Assembly: GCA_910584995.1 (NCBI GenBank)
Contig: CAJUDW010000002.1
Location: forward strand, 97,209 to 161,208
Direction of reading: 5' to 3'
Source of the DNA: an uncultured Oscillibacter sp.
Lineage (GTDB): Bacteria; Bacillota; Clostridia; Oscillospirales; Oscillospiraceae
DNA length: 64,000 bases
How positions within the stretch are numbered: the first letter of the stretch is position 1; each line of letters starts with the position of its first letter. This document shows positions 8,521 through 17,457 of the stretch, piece after piece. The translations under genes and the position numbers were made by a program. Under the pieces are notes generated by a model. It searched no databases. It saw only the letters and a program-made list of their open reading frames with translations, and was not told where the DNA came from.

Positions 8521-9276
8521 ATGAGATTGGTGTCCTGGAATGTAAACGGCCTGCGGGCTTGCCTGGGGAAGGGGTTTCTGGATTTCTGCGCCTTTGCCAA
8601 CGCGGATATCATTTGCCTCCAGGAGACAAAAATGCGGCCGGAGCAGGCCTCCTTTGACCTGCCGGGATACAGCCGCTACTGGAACTGCGCCGACAAGGCC
8701 GGGTATTCCGGCACAGCCATTTTTACCCGGCGGGAGCCCCTGTCCGTCACCTATGATTTCGGCAAGGACTTCCACCGCCACGAGGGCCGGGTGATTACGG
8801 CGGAATTTCCGGATTTTTATCTGGTCTGCTGCTATACCCCCAACTCCAAGGACCAGCTGGCCCGCCTACCCTACCGGATGGAGTGGGAGGACGATATCCG
8901 GGACTATCTCCTGGATCTGGATTTGCAGAAGCCGGTGGTGTACTGCGGGGATCTGAACGTGGCCCATCAGGAGATCGACATCAAGAACCCCAAAACCAAC
9001 CGGATGAACCCCGGCTTCTCCGACGAGGAGCGGGCAAAAATGACCCAGCTGTTGGAAAGCGGCTTTGTGGATACCTTCCGGTATCTCTATCCGGAGAAAA
9101 CCGGGGCTTACAGCTGGTGGAGTTACCGTTTCCACGCCCGGCAGAACAACGCCGGGTGGCGGATCGATTATTTCCTTGTTTCCCAGCGCCTGAAGGACCG
9201 GATCCGGGGCGCGGATATCTGGAGCGAGGTCATGGGCAGCGACCACTGCCCAGTGGTACTGGAACTGGAGGACTGA
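8521..9276 (+). CDS. xth: Exodeoxyribonuclease III
   Basis: The 251-residue protein is of the Xth/ExoA family of AP endonucleases, which cut DNA 5' to abasic sites and act as 3'-exonucleases in base excision repair. Active-site motifs are all visible: WNVNGLRA at the N-terminus, the metal-binding Glu in CLQETK, the GDLNVAH segment, and the C-terminal SDHCPV with the catalytic His. Length is normal. GGAGG at 8506-8510 supports the ATG at 8521. A hairpin abuts that site. The gene converges on a lipoprotein gene 9 bp away. Confidence 0.96.
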   Translation: MRLVSWNVNGLRACLGKGFLDFCAFANADIICLQETKMRPEQASFDLPGYSRYWNCADKAGYSGTAIFTRREPLSVTYDFGKDFHRHEGRVITAEFPDFYLVCCYTPNSKDQLARLPYRMEWEDDIRDYLLDLDLQKPVVYCGDLNVAHQEIDIKNPKTNRMNPGFSDEERAKMTQLLESGFVDTFRYLYPEKTGAYSWWSYRFHARQNNAGWRIDYFLVSQRLKDRIRGADIWSEVMGSDHCPVVLELED

Positions 9277-9285
9277 TCGGGCCCC

Positions 9286-9834
9286 TTACGCAAACCGCCA
9301 GGGATCCCGGAGGGCCTCCAGGGTTTCCTCCGGCGCCCCGCTCCGGAAGGTGAGGAGATCCTCCAAATCGATATACTCCGGTACCTGTACATTCTCCAGG
9401 CCCGCAAGGACCAGCATGGTGACGGTGTTCCCCTCTGCCGGGATCATGAAACGGATAACCTCCTCATACTCCCGCTCCTCCTTGGGATCTTGCCCGGCCA
9501 GAAGGGTCTTTTCCTGCCAGAAGACATAGGTGTACAGGGGCGTCTCCGCCTCCTCCTCTTTGCCGATGGAAAAACTCTTCCAGCCGTCCTCCTGGAACAG
9601 CCCATCAATCTCCGCAACGGCCTTCTCTTCGGAGACAGTAAGCAGTTCATTGCCCTGATCGTCCAGGATCTGCCAGCGGTGGTTTTTGGTGCCCCAATCG
9701 CTGTCCAGGCCGTCCAGCAGTTCCTCTGGGGATTCCGCTCCCTCTTCCGTCCCGCCAGGCAAACCGGCCCCGCATCCTGCCAGCAGCAGCGCCAGGGCCA
9801 GCAGGCACCCGGCGAACATTCCTTTTTTACGCAT
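9286..9834 (-). CDS. Small lipoprotein of unknown function
   Basis: The 182-residue protein starts MRKKGMFAGCLLALALLLAG and has a lipobox (LLAGC), so it should be exported and lipid-anchored outside the membrane. The mature part is acidic and I recognise no family. The ATG at 9834 is chosen because ATGGAGG lies 5 bases upstream. It stands alone between xth (convergent) and a small membrane protein gene. Confidence 0.75.
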   Translation of the reverse strand: MRKKGMFAGCLLALALLLAGCGAGLPGGTEEGAESPEELLDGLDSDWGTKNHRWQILDDQGNELLTVSEEKAVAEIDGLFQEDGWKSFSIGKEEEAETPLYTYVFWQEKTLLAGQDPKEEREYEEVIRFMIPAEGNTVTMLVLAGLENVQVPEYIDLEDLLTFRSGAPEETLEALRDPWRFA

Positions 9835-9912
9835 ATATACCTCCATATGATTTGGTTGAGTTGAACCCCGCCGGCATATCTGCCGGCGGGGCCTTCCGCT
9901 GCCGGGAATGGC

Positions 9913-10386
9913 TCAGAACAGATGCACCACGCCCATAGTCACGGCGGTGGTAATGGCCCCGGCGATGATCAATCCCAGCAGGATGGCAGGGAAGGCGTGG
10001 CGGAGCCGGATATCCAGCAGGGAGGCCACCAGCGCCCCCGTCCAGGCCCCGGTGCCCGGCAGGGGGACGCCCACCAGCACCACCAGGCCCAGCAGGCGGT
10101 ACTTCTGCACCACCCGGCCCTTCAAATGGGCCCGCCGCTCCAGGGCCACGATTTTAGGGCCGAAAAAACGGGTTTCCCGGAGGAAATTGAAAATATGGCG
10201 GATCAGCAGGATGATGAAGGGTACAGGTACCAGATTGCCTGCAATGGCAATCAGGCAGGCGGCCAGAGGCGGCAGCCCTGCGGCCACCCCCATGGGGATA
10301 GCCCCCCGCAGTTCCAGTACGGGCACCATGGCCATGCCGAAAGTCAGCAGCACCTTGCCGGTTATTGTCTCGAAAAAAGGGAACAT
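9913..10386 (-). CDS. Small multidrug export family membrane protein
   Basis: The 157-residue integral membrane protein matches the Sm_multidrug_ex (COG2426) family: an N-terminal helix with VPVLELRGAIPMG, a middle NLVPVPFIILLIRHIF helix and a C-terminal VGVPLPGTGAWTGAL motif. The family is named from a weak drug-export annotation; the real substrate is unknown. The ATG at 10386 follows TTGGAGG at 5-base spacing. It is monocistronic as far as the sequence shows. Confidence 0.85.
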   Translation of the reverse strand: MFPFFETITGKVLLTFGMAMVPVLELRGAIPMGVAAGLPPLAACLIAIAGNLVPVPFIILLIRHIFNFLRETRFFGPKIVALERRAHLKGRVVQKYRLLGLVVLVGVPLPGTGAWTGALVASLLDIRLRHAFPAILLGLIIAGAITTAVTMGVVHLF

Positions 10387-10592
10387 GGAAACCTCCAAAG
10401 AAAACGCGGGGGCGCCCGGGATAAGGCCCTAACCTCCCACTTTGTACGAATAGTTTACACCATCCTGCGGGAGAAATCTTGAATAGTTCTTTAACTCTGG
10501 ACAAAAAACCGTCAAATTTGACCGGAAGTTTGACAAAGGGCCTGGTTCCGCCCTTTGATTTCCCTTTTGCTGCCTGCTGTTCCGGGAATTGC

Positions 10593-11396
10593 TTACTCCA
10601 GGTTCAGCCGCCGGTTCAGGAAATATACCGTGACGGCATAGAAGATAGCCCCGTAGACCACTACGCAGACAAGCGCAACCAGCATCCCCACATGAATCGC
10701 CGCCATGCCGGAAATCTGCCAGCCGGGCCAATTCACAAAGGACAACTGGTAGAGCCCCGTGCTGGCCAGGAACTGGGTGGCAAACTGGAGGGCAAAGAAC
10801 GCGCCCACAGAGCAGACCATTTTATGGTTGGCGGCGCTGTGGCCGATGGCCAAGGCGGCATAGAACTGCAGGCACATGGCCGCAAGGCCGAAGAAAGCGA
10901 GAGCCGCCAGTTCCGCCAGATACCCTACGCCGTTGAAGGCGTAAAACGCCTCTAGTTTCCGGAGTTCCCACAGGAGATCCCAAAGCCCCTCAAAGAAATC
11001 CCGGATGACGCCTATATCAAAGGCCATTACGCACCCCGCCGCAATCACCACTACGACTGTGACGACGAACCACGCGGCGGAGACAATCAGCTTCGCCCAG
11101 ACGTGCTGGTGGATAGAGGCCGGCAGGGTCAGCATGATGTATCCCTCGTCCTGGAGGAGGTTCTTGTAAAACCGCTGGACCATCAACAACACGGGCATGA
11201 CACAGACGCCGGCAACCGCCACGCCGAAGGAGATAACCAACAGGGTGCCCAGGGTCGTCAGCACCCAGTGGCGGCTGTCAAACAACATCCGCGTGGAGAA
11301 GTTGGCCGCTACGGCGGTAACCAGCAGGATGAGGTACAGCGGCAGCATTACCCGCCGGGTGGCACGGAACTCGTGCTTCATCAATTTTCCTAACAT
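10593..11396 (-). CDS. ABC-2 type transporter permease
   Basis: The 267-residue protein has about six hydrophobic segments, starting with RVMLPLYLILLVTAVAANF and ending near VVYGAIFYAVTVYFL. It starts 7 bp inside the end of the ATPase gene and after GGGAGG, so it is the membrane half of that exporter. The order GntR regulator-ATPase-permease is the YtrA-type arrangement of Firmicutes, often linked to cell-wall antibiotics or bacteriocins. The substrate is not evident. Confidence 0.85.
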   Translation of the reverse strand: MLGKLMKHEFRATRRVMLPLYLILLVTAVAANFSTRMLFDSRHWVLTTLGTLLVISFGVAVAGVCVMPVLLMVQRFYKNLLQDEGYIMLTLPASIHQHVWAKLIVSAAWFVVTVVVVIAAGCVMAFDIGVIRDFFEGLWDLLWELRKLEAFYAFNGVGYLAELAALAFFGLAAMCLQFYAALAIGHSAANHKMVCSVGAFFALQFATQFLASTGLYQLSFVNWPGWQISGMAAIHVGMLVALVCVVVYGAIFYAVTVYFLNRRLNLE

Positions 11397-12085
11397 TTGA
11401 ACACCTCCCGAAACAGTTCATCCACGCTCATGCCCTTCTCCTCCCGGATCTCGTCCACGGAGGACTGGAGGGCCACCGTGCCCCGGTTCAGGAAAATCAC
11501 CTCGTCCAGGACTTTTTCCACATCGGCAATCAGATGTGTGGAAATTACCACGGCGGCCTCCGGGTTGTAATTGCCGATGATGGTGGAGAGGATATAATCC
11601 CTGGTGGCGGGATCCACGCCGCCGATGGGTTCATCCAGCAGGTACAGCTTTGCCGCCCGGCTCATCACCATAATCAGCTGCACCTTTTCCCGGGTGCCCT
11701 TGGACATCTGCTTCACCGTCTGCGTAAGAGGGATACGCAGATGATCCAGCATCTCTTCCGCCGCGTCCCGGCGGAAATCCTGATAGAAATCCCCATAGAA
11801 GTCCAGCAGTTGCCCGGTAGACATCCAGATGGGGATGCAGGTCCGCTCCGGCAGGTAGCTGACCATATTGTGGGTCTCCCGCCCCGGGGCGATGCCGCAG
11901 ATTTCAATACTCCCGGCGCTGGGGGTCAGCAGGCCGTTGGCCAGCTTGATCAGCGTGGTTTTGCCGCTGCCGTTGGGGCCCAGCAGGCCCACGATCCGGC
12001 CCGGCTCAATGGAGAGGGTTACGCCGTCCAGGGCGGCAGCCCTCCCGAAGTTTTTGCACAAATCACTGCACGATAGGACTGTCAT
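11390..12085 (-). CDS. ABC transporter ATP-binding protein
   Basis: The 231-residue ATPase has Walker A GPNGSGKT at residues 36-43, a degenerate signature (MSKGTREKVQL) in place of LSGGQ, Walker B LYLLDEPIGG, and the H-loop ISTHL. This signature type is common in ABC-2 exporters. Its ATG overlaps the stop of the GntR gene by 4 bp (ATGA), and its own 3' end overlaps the permease gene, so all three are translated from one message. Confidence 0.92.
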   Translation of the reverse strand: MTVLSCSDLCKNFGRAAALDGVTLSIEPGRIVGLLGPNGSGKTTLIKLANGLLTPSAGSIEICGIAPGRETHNMVSYLPERTCIPIWMSTGQLLDFYGDFYQDFRRDAAEEMLDHLRIPLTQTVKQMSKGTREKVQLIMVMSRAAKLYLLDEPIGGVDPATRDYILSTIIGNYNPEAAVVISTHLIADVEKVLDEVIFLNRGTVALQSSVDEIREEKGMSVDELFREVFKC

Positions 12086-12459
12086 GCCTTTTCCTCCTCC
12101 CCGCCAAGTTCCTGCCGCAGCAGGCTCAGCATCTCTTCCCGCTGGTAGCCCAGACGGATCATAGCTTCCAAAAAGGTTTTGATATGGCGCTCCGCCAGGG
12201 AACGCTTCGCGGCTTCAATCATGGCCCTATCCTCCGTCACGAATCTCCCGGCGGTCCGCTGGCTGTATACCAGCCCGTCCCGCTCCAGTTCCGTCATGGC
12301 CCGCTGCATGGTATTCGGGTTCACGCCTGCTTCTGTGGCCAAATCCCGCACCGACGGCAATCGCTCGCCGGGAGGGAACGCGCCTGCGACAATGCCGATT
12401 TTAATCTGCGCAATCAGCTGGGTGTATATAGGGGCATCGTTGGAAAATTGCCAATGCAT
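12082..12459 (-). CDS. GntR family (YtrA subfamily) transcriptional regulator
   Basis: The 125-residue protein has an N-terminal winged helix (PIYTQLIAQIKIGIVAG, then LPSVRDLATEAGVNPNTMQR) and only a short helical C-terminus, as in YtrA-type GntR proteins that repress their own ABC operon. The ATG at 12459 follows AAAGGAGGTG. It is first in the GntR-ATPase-permease operon. A TACTAATACAGTA element overlaps its promoter, a likely autoregulatory operator. Confidence 0.92.
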   Translation of the reverse strand: MHWQFSNDAPIYTQLIAQIKIGIVAGAFPPGERLPSVRDLATEAGVNPNTMQRAMTELERDGLVYSQRTAGRFVTEDRAMIEAAKRSLAERHIKTFLEAMIRLGYQREEMLSLLRQELGGEEEKA

Positions 12460-12488
12460 GGCGCACCTCCTTTGTTTTTGTACTAGCT

Positions 12489-12524
12489 TACTAATACAGT
12501 AGCACAAGTTCCCGCCGTCGTCAA
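12489..12524 (-). promoter_or_regulatory. Promoter and operator of the first GntR-ABC operon
   Basis: On the minus strand TTGACG (12519-12524) and TACTGT (12496-12501) are 17 bases apart. The -10 lies within TACTAATACAGTA (12489-12501), a motif that recurs in reverse at the third GntR-ABC promoter near 62483. Confidence 0.6.
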
Positions 12525-12615
12525 GGGGAAAACGGAAAAATTTTTTCCTGTTTGTTGAAATCGCCGCCGGACAGGCGGGAAATCCGGGAATATGTGGGGA
12601 AAAAGGGCAGATGAA

Positions 12616-12643
12616 ATCCCCTGCGGCAAAGGCCGCAGGGGAT
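12616..12643 (-). terminator. Hairpin after the NeuD-type gene
   Basis: A perfect 12-bp stem (ATCCCCTGCGGC / GCCGCAGGGGAT) with a 4-nt loop lies 40 bp past the stop at 12684. The T tract after it is weak, so termination is likely but not certain. Confidence 0.55.
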
Positions 12644-12683
12644 GCTGTAGCTTGCTTTTCCCGAGGGGGTTCCTTCCCCTCCC

Positions 12684-13298
12684 TTATTTAATCTTCCGGG
12701 CCGGGACGCCCACATAAGTACCTGCCTCCGTAATGTCCCGCACCACAACCGTGCCTGCCCCCAGCATACAGCCGCCGCAGACGCTGACACCGTTACTGAC
12801 GGTTGCCCCTGCGCCCACCCATGTCTTTTCACCGATGCGCACAGTCCCCGCCACCTTTGCCCCCACAGAGATATGGGCGTAATCCCCGATGCGGTTGTCA
12901 TGCTCCACAATGCTGCCGGAATTGATGATGCAGTGCCGCCCGATATGGGCTCCTGGGTTGATCACCGCGTCAGCCATAATCACCGTGCCCTCCCCGATCC
13001 GGGTATCCAGCGGGGAGATCACCGCGCCGGGATGGATAGCCGTGTACCAGGCTGCGCCGGGCATGGATTGGGCAATCCGCTCCCGGGCCTGGGCATTCCC
13101 AATGGCAATGATGAAAGAGCAGTCCAGGAAGTTTCGGTACGCACCGTCGTCTCCCAGTATTGGATACCCCAAAAATTCACCGCTCCGGCGGGCCCCGTCC
13201 AGAAAACCGGCGATCCGGTCACCGCTGCGCAGTATGATATCCGCCACCACTTTTGCGTGGCCGCCTGCCCCAATCAGGATTACCGTTTCGCTCTTCAT
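12684..13298 (-). CDS. NeuD-type sugar O-acyltransferase (hexapeptide repeat)
   Basis: The 204-residue protein has an N-terminal nucleotide- or sugar-binding half (VILIGAGGHAKVVADIIL, the PglD/NeuD signature) and a left-handed beta-helix made of hexapeptide repeats (IGEGTVIMADAVINPGAHIG to GTYVGVPARKI). Such enzymes move an acetyl or related group onto an amino sugar during glycan synthesis. It is not inside a polysaccharide cluster here, so the acceptor is unknown. It reads divergently from a small Cro-like regulator. Confidence 0.87.
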   Translation of the reverse strand: MKSETVILIGAGGHAKVVADIILRSGDRIAGFLDGARRSGEFLGYPILGDDGAYRNFLDCSFIIAIGNAQARERIAQSMPGAAWYTAIHPGAVISPLDTRIGEGTVIMADAVINPGAHIGRHCIINSGSIVEHDNRIGDYAHISVGAKVAGTVRIGEKTWVGAGATVSNGVSVCGGCMLGAGTVVVRDITEAGTYVGVPARKIK

Positions 13299-13368
13299 TC
13301 CGCATCTTCCTCATCGTTTGTTTTCTCAGCGATATTTGCCGCCTCCTGGGTAATAACCGATATTGGTT

Positions 13369-13400
13369 AATGTTAATATACACCGTTTTCGGTTAACATT
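13369..13400. promoter_or_regulatory. Inverted repeat in the divergent NeuD/Cro intergenic region
   Basis: AATGTTAA (13369-13376) and TTAACATT (13393-13400) form a dyad with 16 bases between. It sits between two divergent genes, one of them a DNA-binding protein, and is a plausible binding site for it. Confidence 0.4.
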
Positions 13401-13426
13401 CAAGTAAGAAATGAGGCTTGAATGTT

Positions 13427-13633
13427 GTGATATCCTACAAAAAACTCTGGGATGTGATGAAAAAGCAGTCCATCACCCAGTACGCCCTGATCAAAACCTA
13501 CGGCATCAGCCCTGCCCAGATCACCCGTTTAAAGCGGGACGAAAGCGTCAGCACCCACACGATCGAAATGTTCTGCGAAATCCTGAACTGCCAGCCCGGG
13601 GACATTATGACTTATATCAAGGACGAAACCTGA
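13427..13633 (+). CDS. Small Cro/C1-type helix-turn-helix regulator
   Basis: The protein has 68 residues if started at GTG 13427 (MISYKKLWDVMKKQSITQYA). That start matches the usual N-terminus of the HTH_26 family and is 10 bases after GAGG; a TTG at 13418 is the alternative. The whole protein is one helix-turn-helix domain (TQYALIKTYGISPAQITRLK, MFCEILNCQPGDIM). Such single-domain regulators are common and their targets are usually unknown. An inverted repeat lies upstream. Confidence 0.85.
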   Translation: MISYKKLWDVMKKQSITQYALIKTYGISPAQITRLKRDESVSTHTIEMFCEILNCQPGDIMTYIKDET

Positions 13634-13641
13634 ATCCGGGA

Positions 13642-13850
13642 AAAGGGGCAGGGGAACCAGACGGCCCCCTTGCCCAAAAAGTGCTCAGCAAGGACTTGCC
13701 GCCCCCAGGCAGAAAAGGGTTTCAACTGTTTTCCCGCGGCGTGTACATGGGAGAGAAACCCGCTCCGCGGAACTTTCTCAAAAAATGTAAAGGATTCTTT
13801 TGATAGACAAGGCAGGGGAACCAAACGGTCCCCCTGCCGTATTTTGCCGT
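13642..13850. repeat. Two near-identical GC-rich hairpin repeats
   Basis: Copies at about 13646-13675 and 13811-13838 share the pattern GGCAGGGGAACCA-ACGG-CCCC and each folds into a hairpin. The first has a T run on the minus strand, the second on the plus strand, so they could end transcription from the HAD gene and the HTH gene respectively. No gene lies between 13634 and 13851. Confidence 0.5.
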
Positions 13851-13851
13851 C

Positions 13852-14523
13852 TTACAGGCCGTCCGTCCCTTCCGGCAGGCCCTGGTGATACATTTCCTCG
13901 TAGGATTGGATATAGTAGTCCGACAGCCGCCGGATCTCCTCCTGATCCGATTGGGAAACCTTGTCATACACCCCGGCAACCCGGAATCCGGCGGCTTTGG
14001 CCGTCCGGATGGCAAACAGGGCGTCTTCAAACACCACCGTATCTTTTTTCCCGGAGCGCAGCCGCCGCATGGCCCGCTCATAGACTTCCGGGCTCTCCTT
14101 GCCGGCGCCTGCCTCGGCGCAGGTGACGATTCCCCGGAAATAGTCCCGGAGCCCGGTGTGGGCCAGGGCCATTTCCACCAGGGGCCGATCCGTGGCGGTG
14201 GCCACGTACATCCAGACGCCCTCCATTTTCAGGAGGGACAAAAACTCCGGAACGCCGGGCTTTGCCTGGACTTGGGTGCTGTAGAACTCCTCCACAATCG
14301 CGGCGCCTGCCGCCATGATTTCCGCTATCGTTTGAGGGAGGCCGTATTTCTCCTTACAGTACGCTGCTTTTTCGCTGAGAGGCTTGTGGAGCAGGTTTGC
14401 CTGATCCGTCCCGTCCGGCTCCACCCCCAGGCGGCGGAGCATGGAGGGGCCCAAATCCGTCCACATGTCCATAGAGTCCAGCAGTGTGCCGTCCATATCA
14501 AAAATCGCACTTTGGAGACGCAT
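13852..14523 (-). CDS. HAD superfamily hydrolase, phosphoglucomutase-like
   Basis: The 223-residue protein starts MRLQSAIFDMDGTLLDSMDM, the HAD motif I with both catalytic Asp residues, followed by a helical cap, motif II (VATATD), motif III Lys in AGAGKESPEVYERAM and motif IV VFEDALFAI. It belongs to the subfamily that includes beta-phosphoglucomutase and sugar phosphatases. Substrate unknown. The start at 14523 aligns with the family; a longer upstream frame is an overlap with metG in another frame. It lies 20 bp after metG and may be co-transcribed. Confidence 0.88.
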   Translation of the reverse strand: MRLQSAIFDMDGTLLDSMDMWTDLGPSMLRRLGVEPDGTDQANLLHKPLSEKAAYCKEKYGLPQTIAEIMAAGAAIVEEFYSTQVQAKPGVPEFLSLLKMEGVWMYVATATDRPLVEMALAHTGLRDYFRGIVTCAEAGAGKESPEVYERAMRRLRSGKKDTVVFEDALFAIRTAKAAGFRVAGVYDKVSQSDQEEIRRLSDYYIQSYEEMYHQGLPEGTDGL

Positions 14524-14543
14524 ATCCGTTTCCCCTTTTCCCC

Positions 14544-16505
14544 TTAGCAGAGTTTGGCCCCGGCAGGGATACTGTCGTCCACCATCAGAAGGTGCAGGCA
14601 CTCCTCCCCCTTTTCCGTGTGGACGGCGGAGATCAGCATGCCGCAGCTTTCCAGGCCCATCATCTTCCGGGGCGGCAAGTTCACAATGGCAATCAGGGTC
14701 TTGCCGACCAGATCTTCCGGTTCGTACCACTTGTGGATGCCGGAGAGGATCTGCCTGTCCGTGCCGGTGCCGTCGTCCAGGGTAAAGCGCAGGAGTTTCT
14801 CGCTCTTCTTCACCGCCTCGCAGGCCTTCACCTTCACCGCCCGGAAGTCGGACTTGCAGAAGGTATCGAAATCCACCTTTTCCTCCAGCTGGGGCTCAAG
14901 TTCAATCTCCGGCAGATCCGCCTTTTTGGCAGCGGCCTCCGCCGCCTCCAGGGCGTCCAAGGCCTTGTCCATATCCAGGCGGGGGAACAGGTTCTCCCCC
15001 CGGCGGACGGTGACCGTCTTGGGCAGGGCTCCCCACCGGGCCCCGCTGTCCCAGGTCCGGACCTCCGCTTCTGCGCCGATCTGGGCAAAAAGCTTTTCAC
15101 AGCTATCCGGCATGAAGGGCGTCAGCAGCACGCCGCAGACACGGGTGGCCTCCAGCAGGTGATACAGCACGCAGGCCAGCCGGGGCAGCTCCTCCGGGTT
15201 CTTCGCAAGCGCCCAGGGGGCGTTTTCGTCAATATACTTGTTGGCCCGCTGCACCACCCGGAATACCTCCTCCAGGGCCTTGTGGGGGGCGAAGGAGTCC
15301 ATGGCGGCCTGGTACTTGTCCCGGAGGCCGGAGACCATGCCCTTCAGATTATCGTCCATCTCCGCCTGATACCGCTGATCCGCCGGCAGGGTACTGCCGA
15401 AGTACTTGTCCACCATGGCGGTGGTGCGGGAAACCAGGTTACCCAGGTCATTGGCAAGATCTGTGTTGATGGTCTGGATCAGCAGTTCGGTGGAAAAGTT
15501 TCCGTCGGAGCCGAAGGGGAAGGTCCGCATCAGGAAGAACCGCAGGGCATCCACGCCGAACTGCTCCGCCAGGATATAGGGATCCACCACGTTGCCCTTG
15601 GACTTGCTCATCTTGCCGCCGTCCAGCAACAGCCAGCCGTGGCCGAAGACGTGCTTGGGCAGGGGCTCATCCAGGCTCATGAGGAAAGCGGGCCAGATGA
15701 TGGAGTGGAACCGGACAATCTCCTTGCCCACAATGTTGACGCCGGGCCAGTAGCCCTTTTCGTAATCGTCATAGCGGCTGTTTTCATAGCCCAGGGCGGT
15801 GATATAGTTGAACAAAGCGTCCATCCAGACATAGGCCACGTGCTTAGGATCGAAGTCAATGGGCACGCCCCAGTCAAAGGAGGTGCGGGAGACACAGAGA
15901 TCCTCAAGGCCCGGGTCGATGAAGTTCTTCACCATCTCATTGACCCGGCTCCTGGGCTGGAGGAAGTCGGTGTTTTCCAACAGATCCCGGATCCTGTCCG
16001 CGTACTTGCTCAGACGGAAGAAGTAAGCCTCCTCCTCCGCGTCCTCCACCGGGCGGCCGCAGTCGGGGCAGCAGCCGTCTTTCAGCTGGCTCTCCGTCCA
16101 GAAGGACTCGCAGGGCTTGCAGTATTTGCCCTTGTAGGTGCCCTTGTAAATATCGCCCTTGTCAAACATCCGCTTGAAAATCCGCTGGATGGACTGGACG
16201 TGATAATCGTCGGTGGTGCGGATAAAGCGGTCGTTGGAAATATTCATCAGCTTCCACAGATCCAGCACACCCCGGGGGCCCTCAACGATCTTATCCACAA
16301 ATTCCTTGGGGGACACCCCGGCCTCCCGGGCCTTGTCCTCAATCTTCTGGCCGTGCTCGTCGGTTCCGGTGAGGAACATCACGTCGCAGCCCTGGAGGCG
16401 CTTATACCGGGCGAAGGTATCCGTGGCCACGGTGCAGTAGGTGTGGCCGATGTGGAGTTTATCCGAGGGGTAATAGATAGGGGTTGTAATATAGTACTTT
16501 TCCAT
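14544..16505 (-). CDS. metG: Methionine-tRNA ligase
   Basis: The 653-residue class I synthetase charges tRNA-Met. It has the HIGH motif (HIGHTY), a zinc knuckle (CKPCESFW with CCPDCGRP), the KMSKSKGN loop, and a C-terminal tRNA-binding OB-fold (DFRAVKVKACEAVKKSEKLL to EKGEECLHLLMVDDSIPAG). The C-terminal domain is part of the same chain, as in many Firmicutes. No T-box is seen upstream; the 175 bp to tatD are short. The HAD gene follows at 20 bp. Confidence 0.97.
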   Translation of the reverse strand: MEKYYITTPIYYPSDKLHIGHTYCTVATDTFARYKRLQGCDVMFLTGTDEHGQKIEDKAREAGVSPKEFVDKIVEGPRGVLDLWKLMNISNDRFIRTTDDYHVQSIQRIFKRMFDKGDIYKGTYKGKYCKPCESFWTESQLKDGCCPDCGRPVEDAEEEAYFFRLSKYADRIRDLLENTDFLQPRSRVNEMVKNFIDPGLEDLCVSRTSFDWGVPIDFDPKHVAYVWMDALFNYITALGYENSRYDDYEKGYWPGVNIVGKEIVRFHSIIWPAFLMSLDEPLPKHVFGHGWLLLDGGKMSKSKGNVVDPYILAEQFGVDALRFFLMRTFPFGSDGNFSTELLIQTINTDLANDLGNLVSRTTAMVDKYFGSTLPADQRYQAEMDDNLKGMVSGLRDKYQAAMDSFAPHKALEEVFRVVQRANKYIDENAPWALAKNPEELPRLACVLYHLLEATRVCGVLLTPFMPDSCEKLFAQIGAEAEVRTWDSGARWGALPKTVTVRRGENLFPRLDMDKALDALEAAEAAAKKADLPEIELEPQLEEKVDFDTFCKSDFRAVKVKACEAVKKSEKLLRFTLDDGTGTDRQILSGIHKWYEPEDLVGKTLIAIVNLPPRKMMGLESCGMLISAVHTEKGEECLHLLMVDDSIPAGAKLC

Positions 16506-16622
16506 AGGGAAACCTCTCCTTTTTCGCGGCGGCCCCGGATGAAAGGGTGCCGGTATTTCCTTACCGCTCTATTATACCTGAAAATTCAGGAAAAACAATA
16601 CTGCAATTTCCCTCCCGGCCAT

Positions 16623-16650
16623 TTGCCTTTTTAAAAAAAGGTGGTACAAT
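16623..16650 (+). promoter_or_regulatory. Probable sigma-A promoter of the tatD cluster
   Basis: TTGCCT (16623-16628) and TACAAT (16645-16650) are 16 bases apart, about 30 bp before the tatD start. It is the only AT-rich stretch between the divergent metG and tatD. Confidence 0.55.
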
Positions 16651-16680
16651 ATAAAAACAACAGGAAAATGAGGTGACAGT

Positions 16681-17457
16681 ATGCCGCTTTTTGATACCCA
16701 CGCCCACTATCAGGACAACGCCTTCCGGCAGGACCGCCGGGAACTGCTGGAGGCCCTGCCTGCCGCCGGTGTGGAGGCGGTGGTGGTTCCCGGCGTGGAT
16801 GTGGAGAGTTCCCGGGCCGCCCTGGCCCTGGCGGAAGGATATGGGGGCGTATATGCTGCTGTAGGCATCCACCCGGAGGACTGCGCCGGATGTACGGACG
16901 GGGACTTCGAGGCCGTCCGGGCCCTGTGCGGCCACCCGAAGGCGGTGGCTATTGGCGAAATCGGCCTGGACTATTATTGGAAGGAGAATCCTCCTAAGGC
17001 GTTCCAGCAGGAGGTATTCCGGCGGCAGCTGGACATGGCCCTGGAACTGGATCTGCCGGTGGTGGTCCATGACCGGGAGGCCCACGGGGACTGCCTGGAT
17101 ATTGTCCTGGCGTACCCGGGGCTCCGGGGAGTGTTCCACTGCTTCTCCGGCAGTCCCGAGATGGCGGAGGCGCTGCTGAAGCGGGGCTGGTATCTGGGGT
17201 TTGACGGCCCCATCACCTATAAGAACGCCAAGCGGGCCCCGGAGGTGGCCGCCGTTACGCCGCTGGATCGGATAGTGGTCGAGACGGATGCCCCCTACCT
17301 CTCCCCTGTCCCCAACCGGGGCAGGCGGAACGACAGCCGGAACCTGCCCTACATTGTGGAAAAGCTGGCGGAGTGGAAAGGCGTTCCGCCGGAGGAAATG
17401 GCCCGGGTGACCTGGGAGAACGGCCTGCGGCTTTTTGGGCTGGAGGGTTTGCTTTGA
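16681..17457 (+). CDS. tatD: TatD family metal-dependent hydrolase
   Basis: The 258-residue TIM-barrel protein has all the family's metal sites: DTHAHYQD at residues 4-11, GEIGLDYYW, HDREAH, FHCFSGS and the C-terminal ETDAPYLSP-PNRGRRN. TatD proteins are 3'-5' DNA/RNA exonucleases and deaminase-fold hydrolases linked to DNA quality control. Here it begins a cluster with a lipoprotein gene (4-bp overlap) and a TatD-associated radical SAM gene. GAGGTGAC precedes the ATG. Confidence 0.93.
   Translation: MPLFDTHAHYQDNAFRQDRRELLEALPAAGVEAVVVPGVDVESSRAALALAEGYGGVYAAVGIHPEDCAGCTDGDFEAVRALCGHPKAVAIGEIGLDYYWKENPPKAFQQEVFRRQLDMALELDLPVVVHDREAHGDCLDIVLAYPGLRGVFHCFSGSPEMAEALLKRGWYLGFDGPITYKNAKRAPEVAAVTPLDRIVVETDAPYLSPVPNRGRRNDSRNLPYIVEKLAEWKGVPPEEMARVTWENGLRLFGLEGLL

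Noticed and set aside
14484..16634. 716-codon plus-strand open frame
   Set aside because: It is antisense to metG and HAD coding sequence, rich in Gly/His/Val/Pro repeats typical of GC-rich shadow frames, and matches no family.
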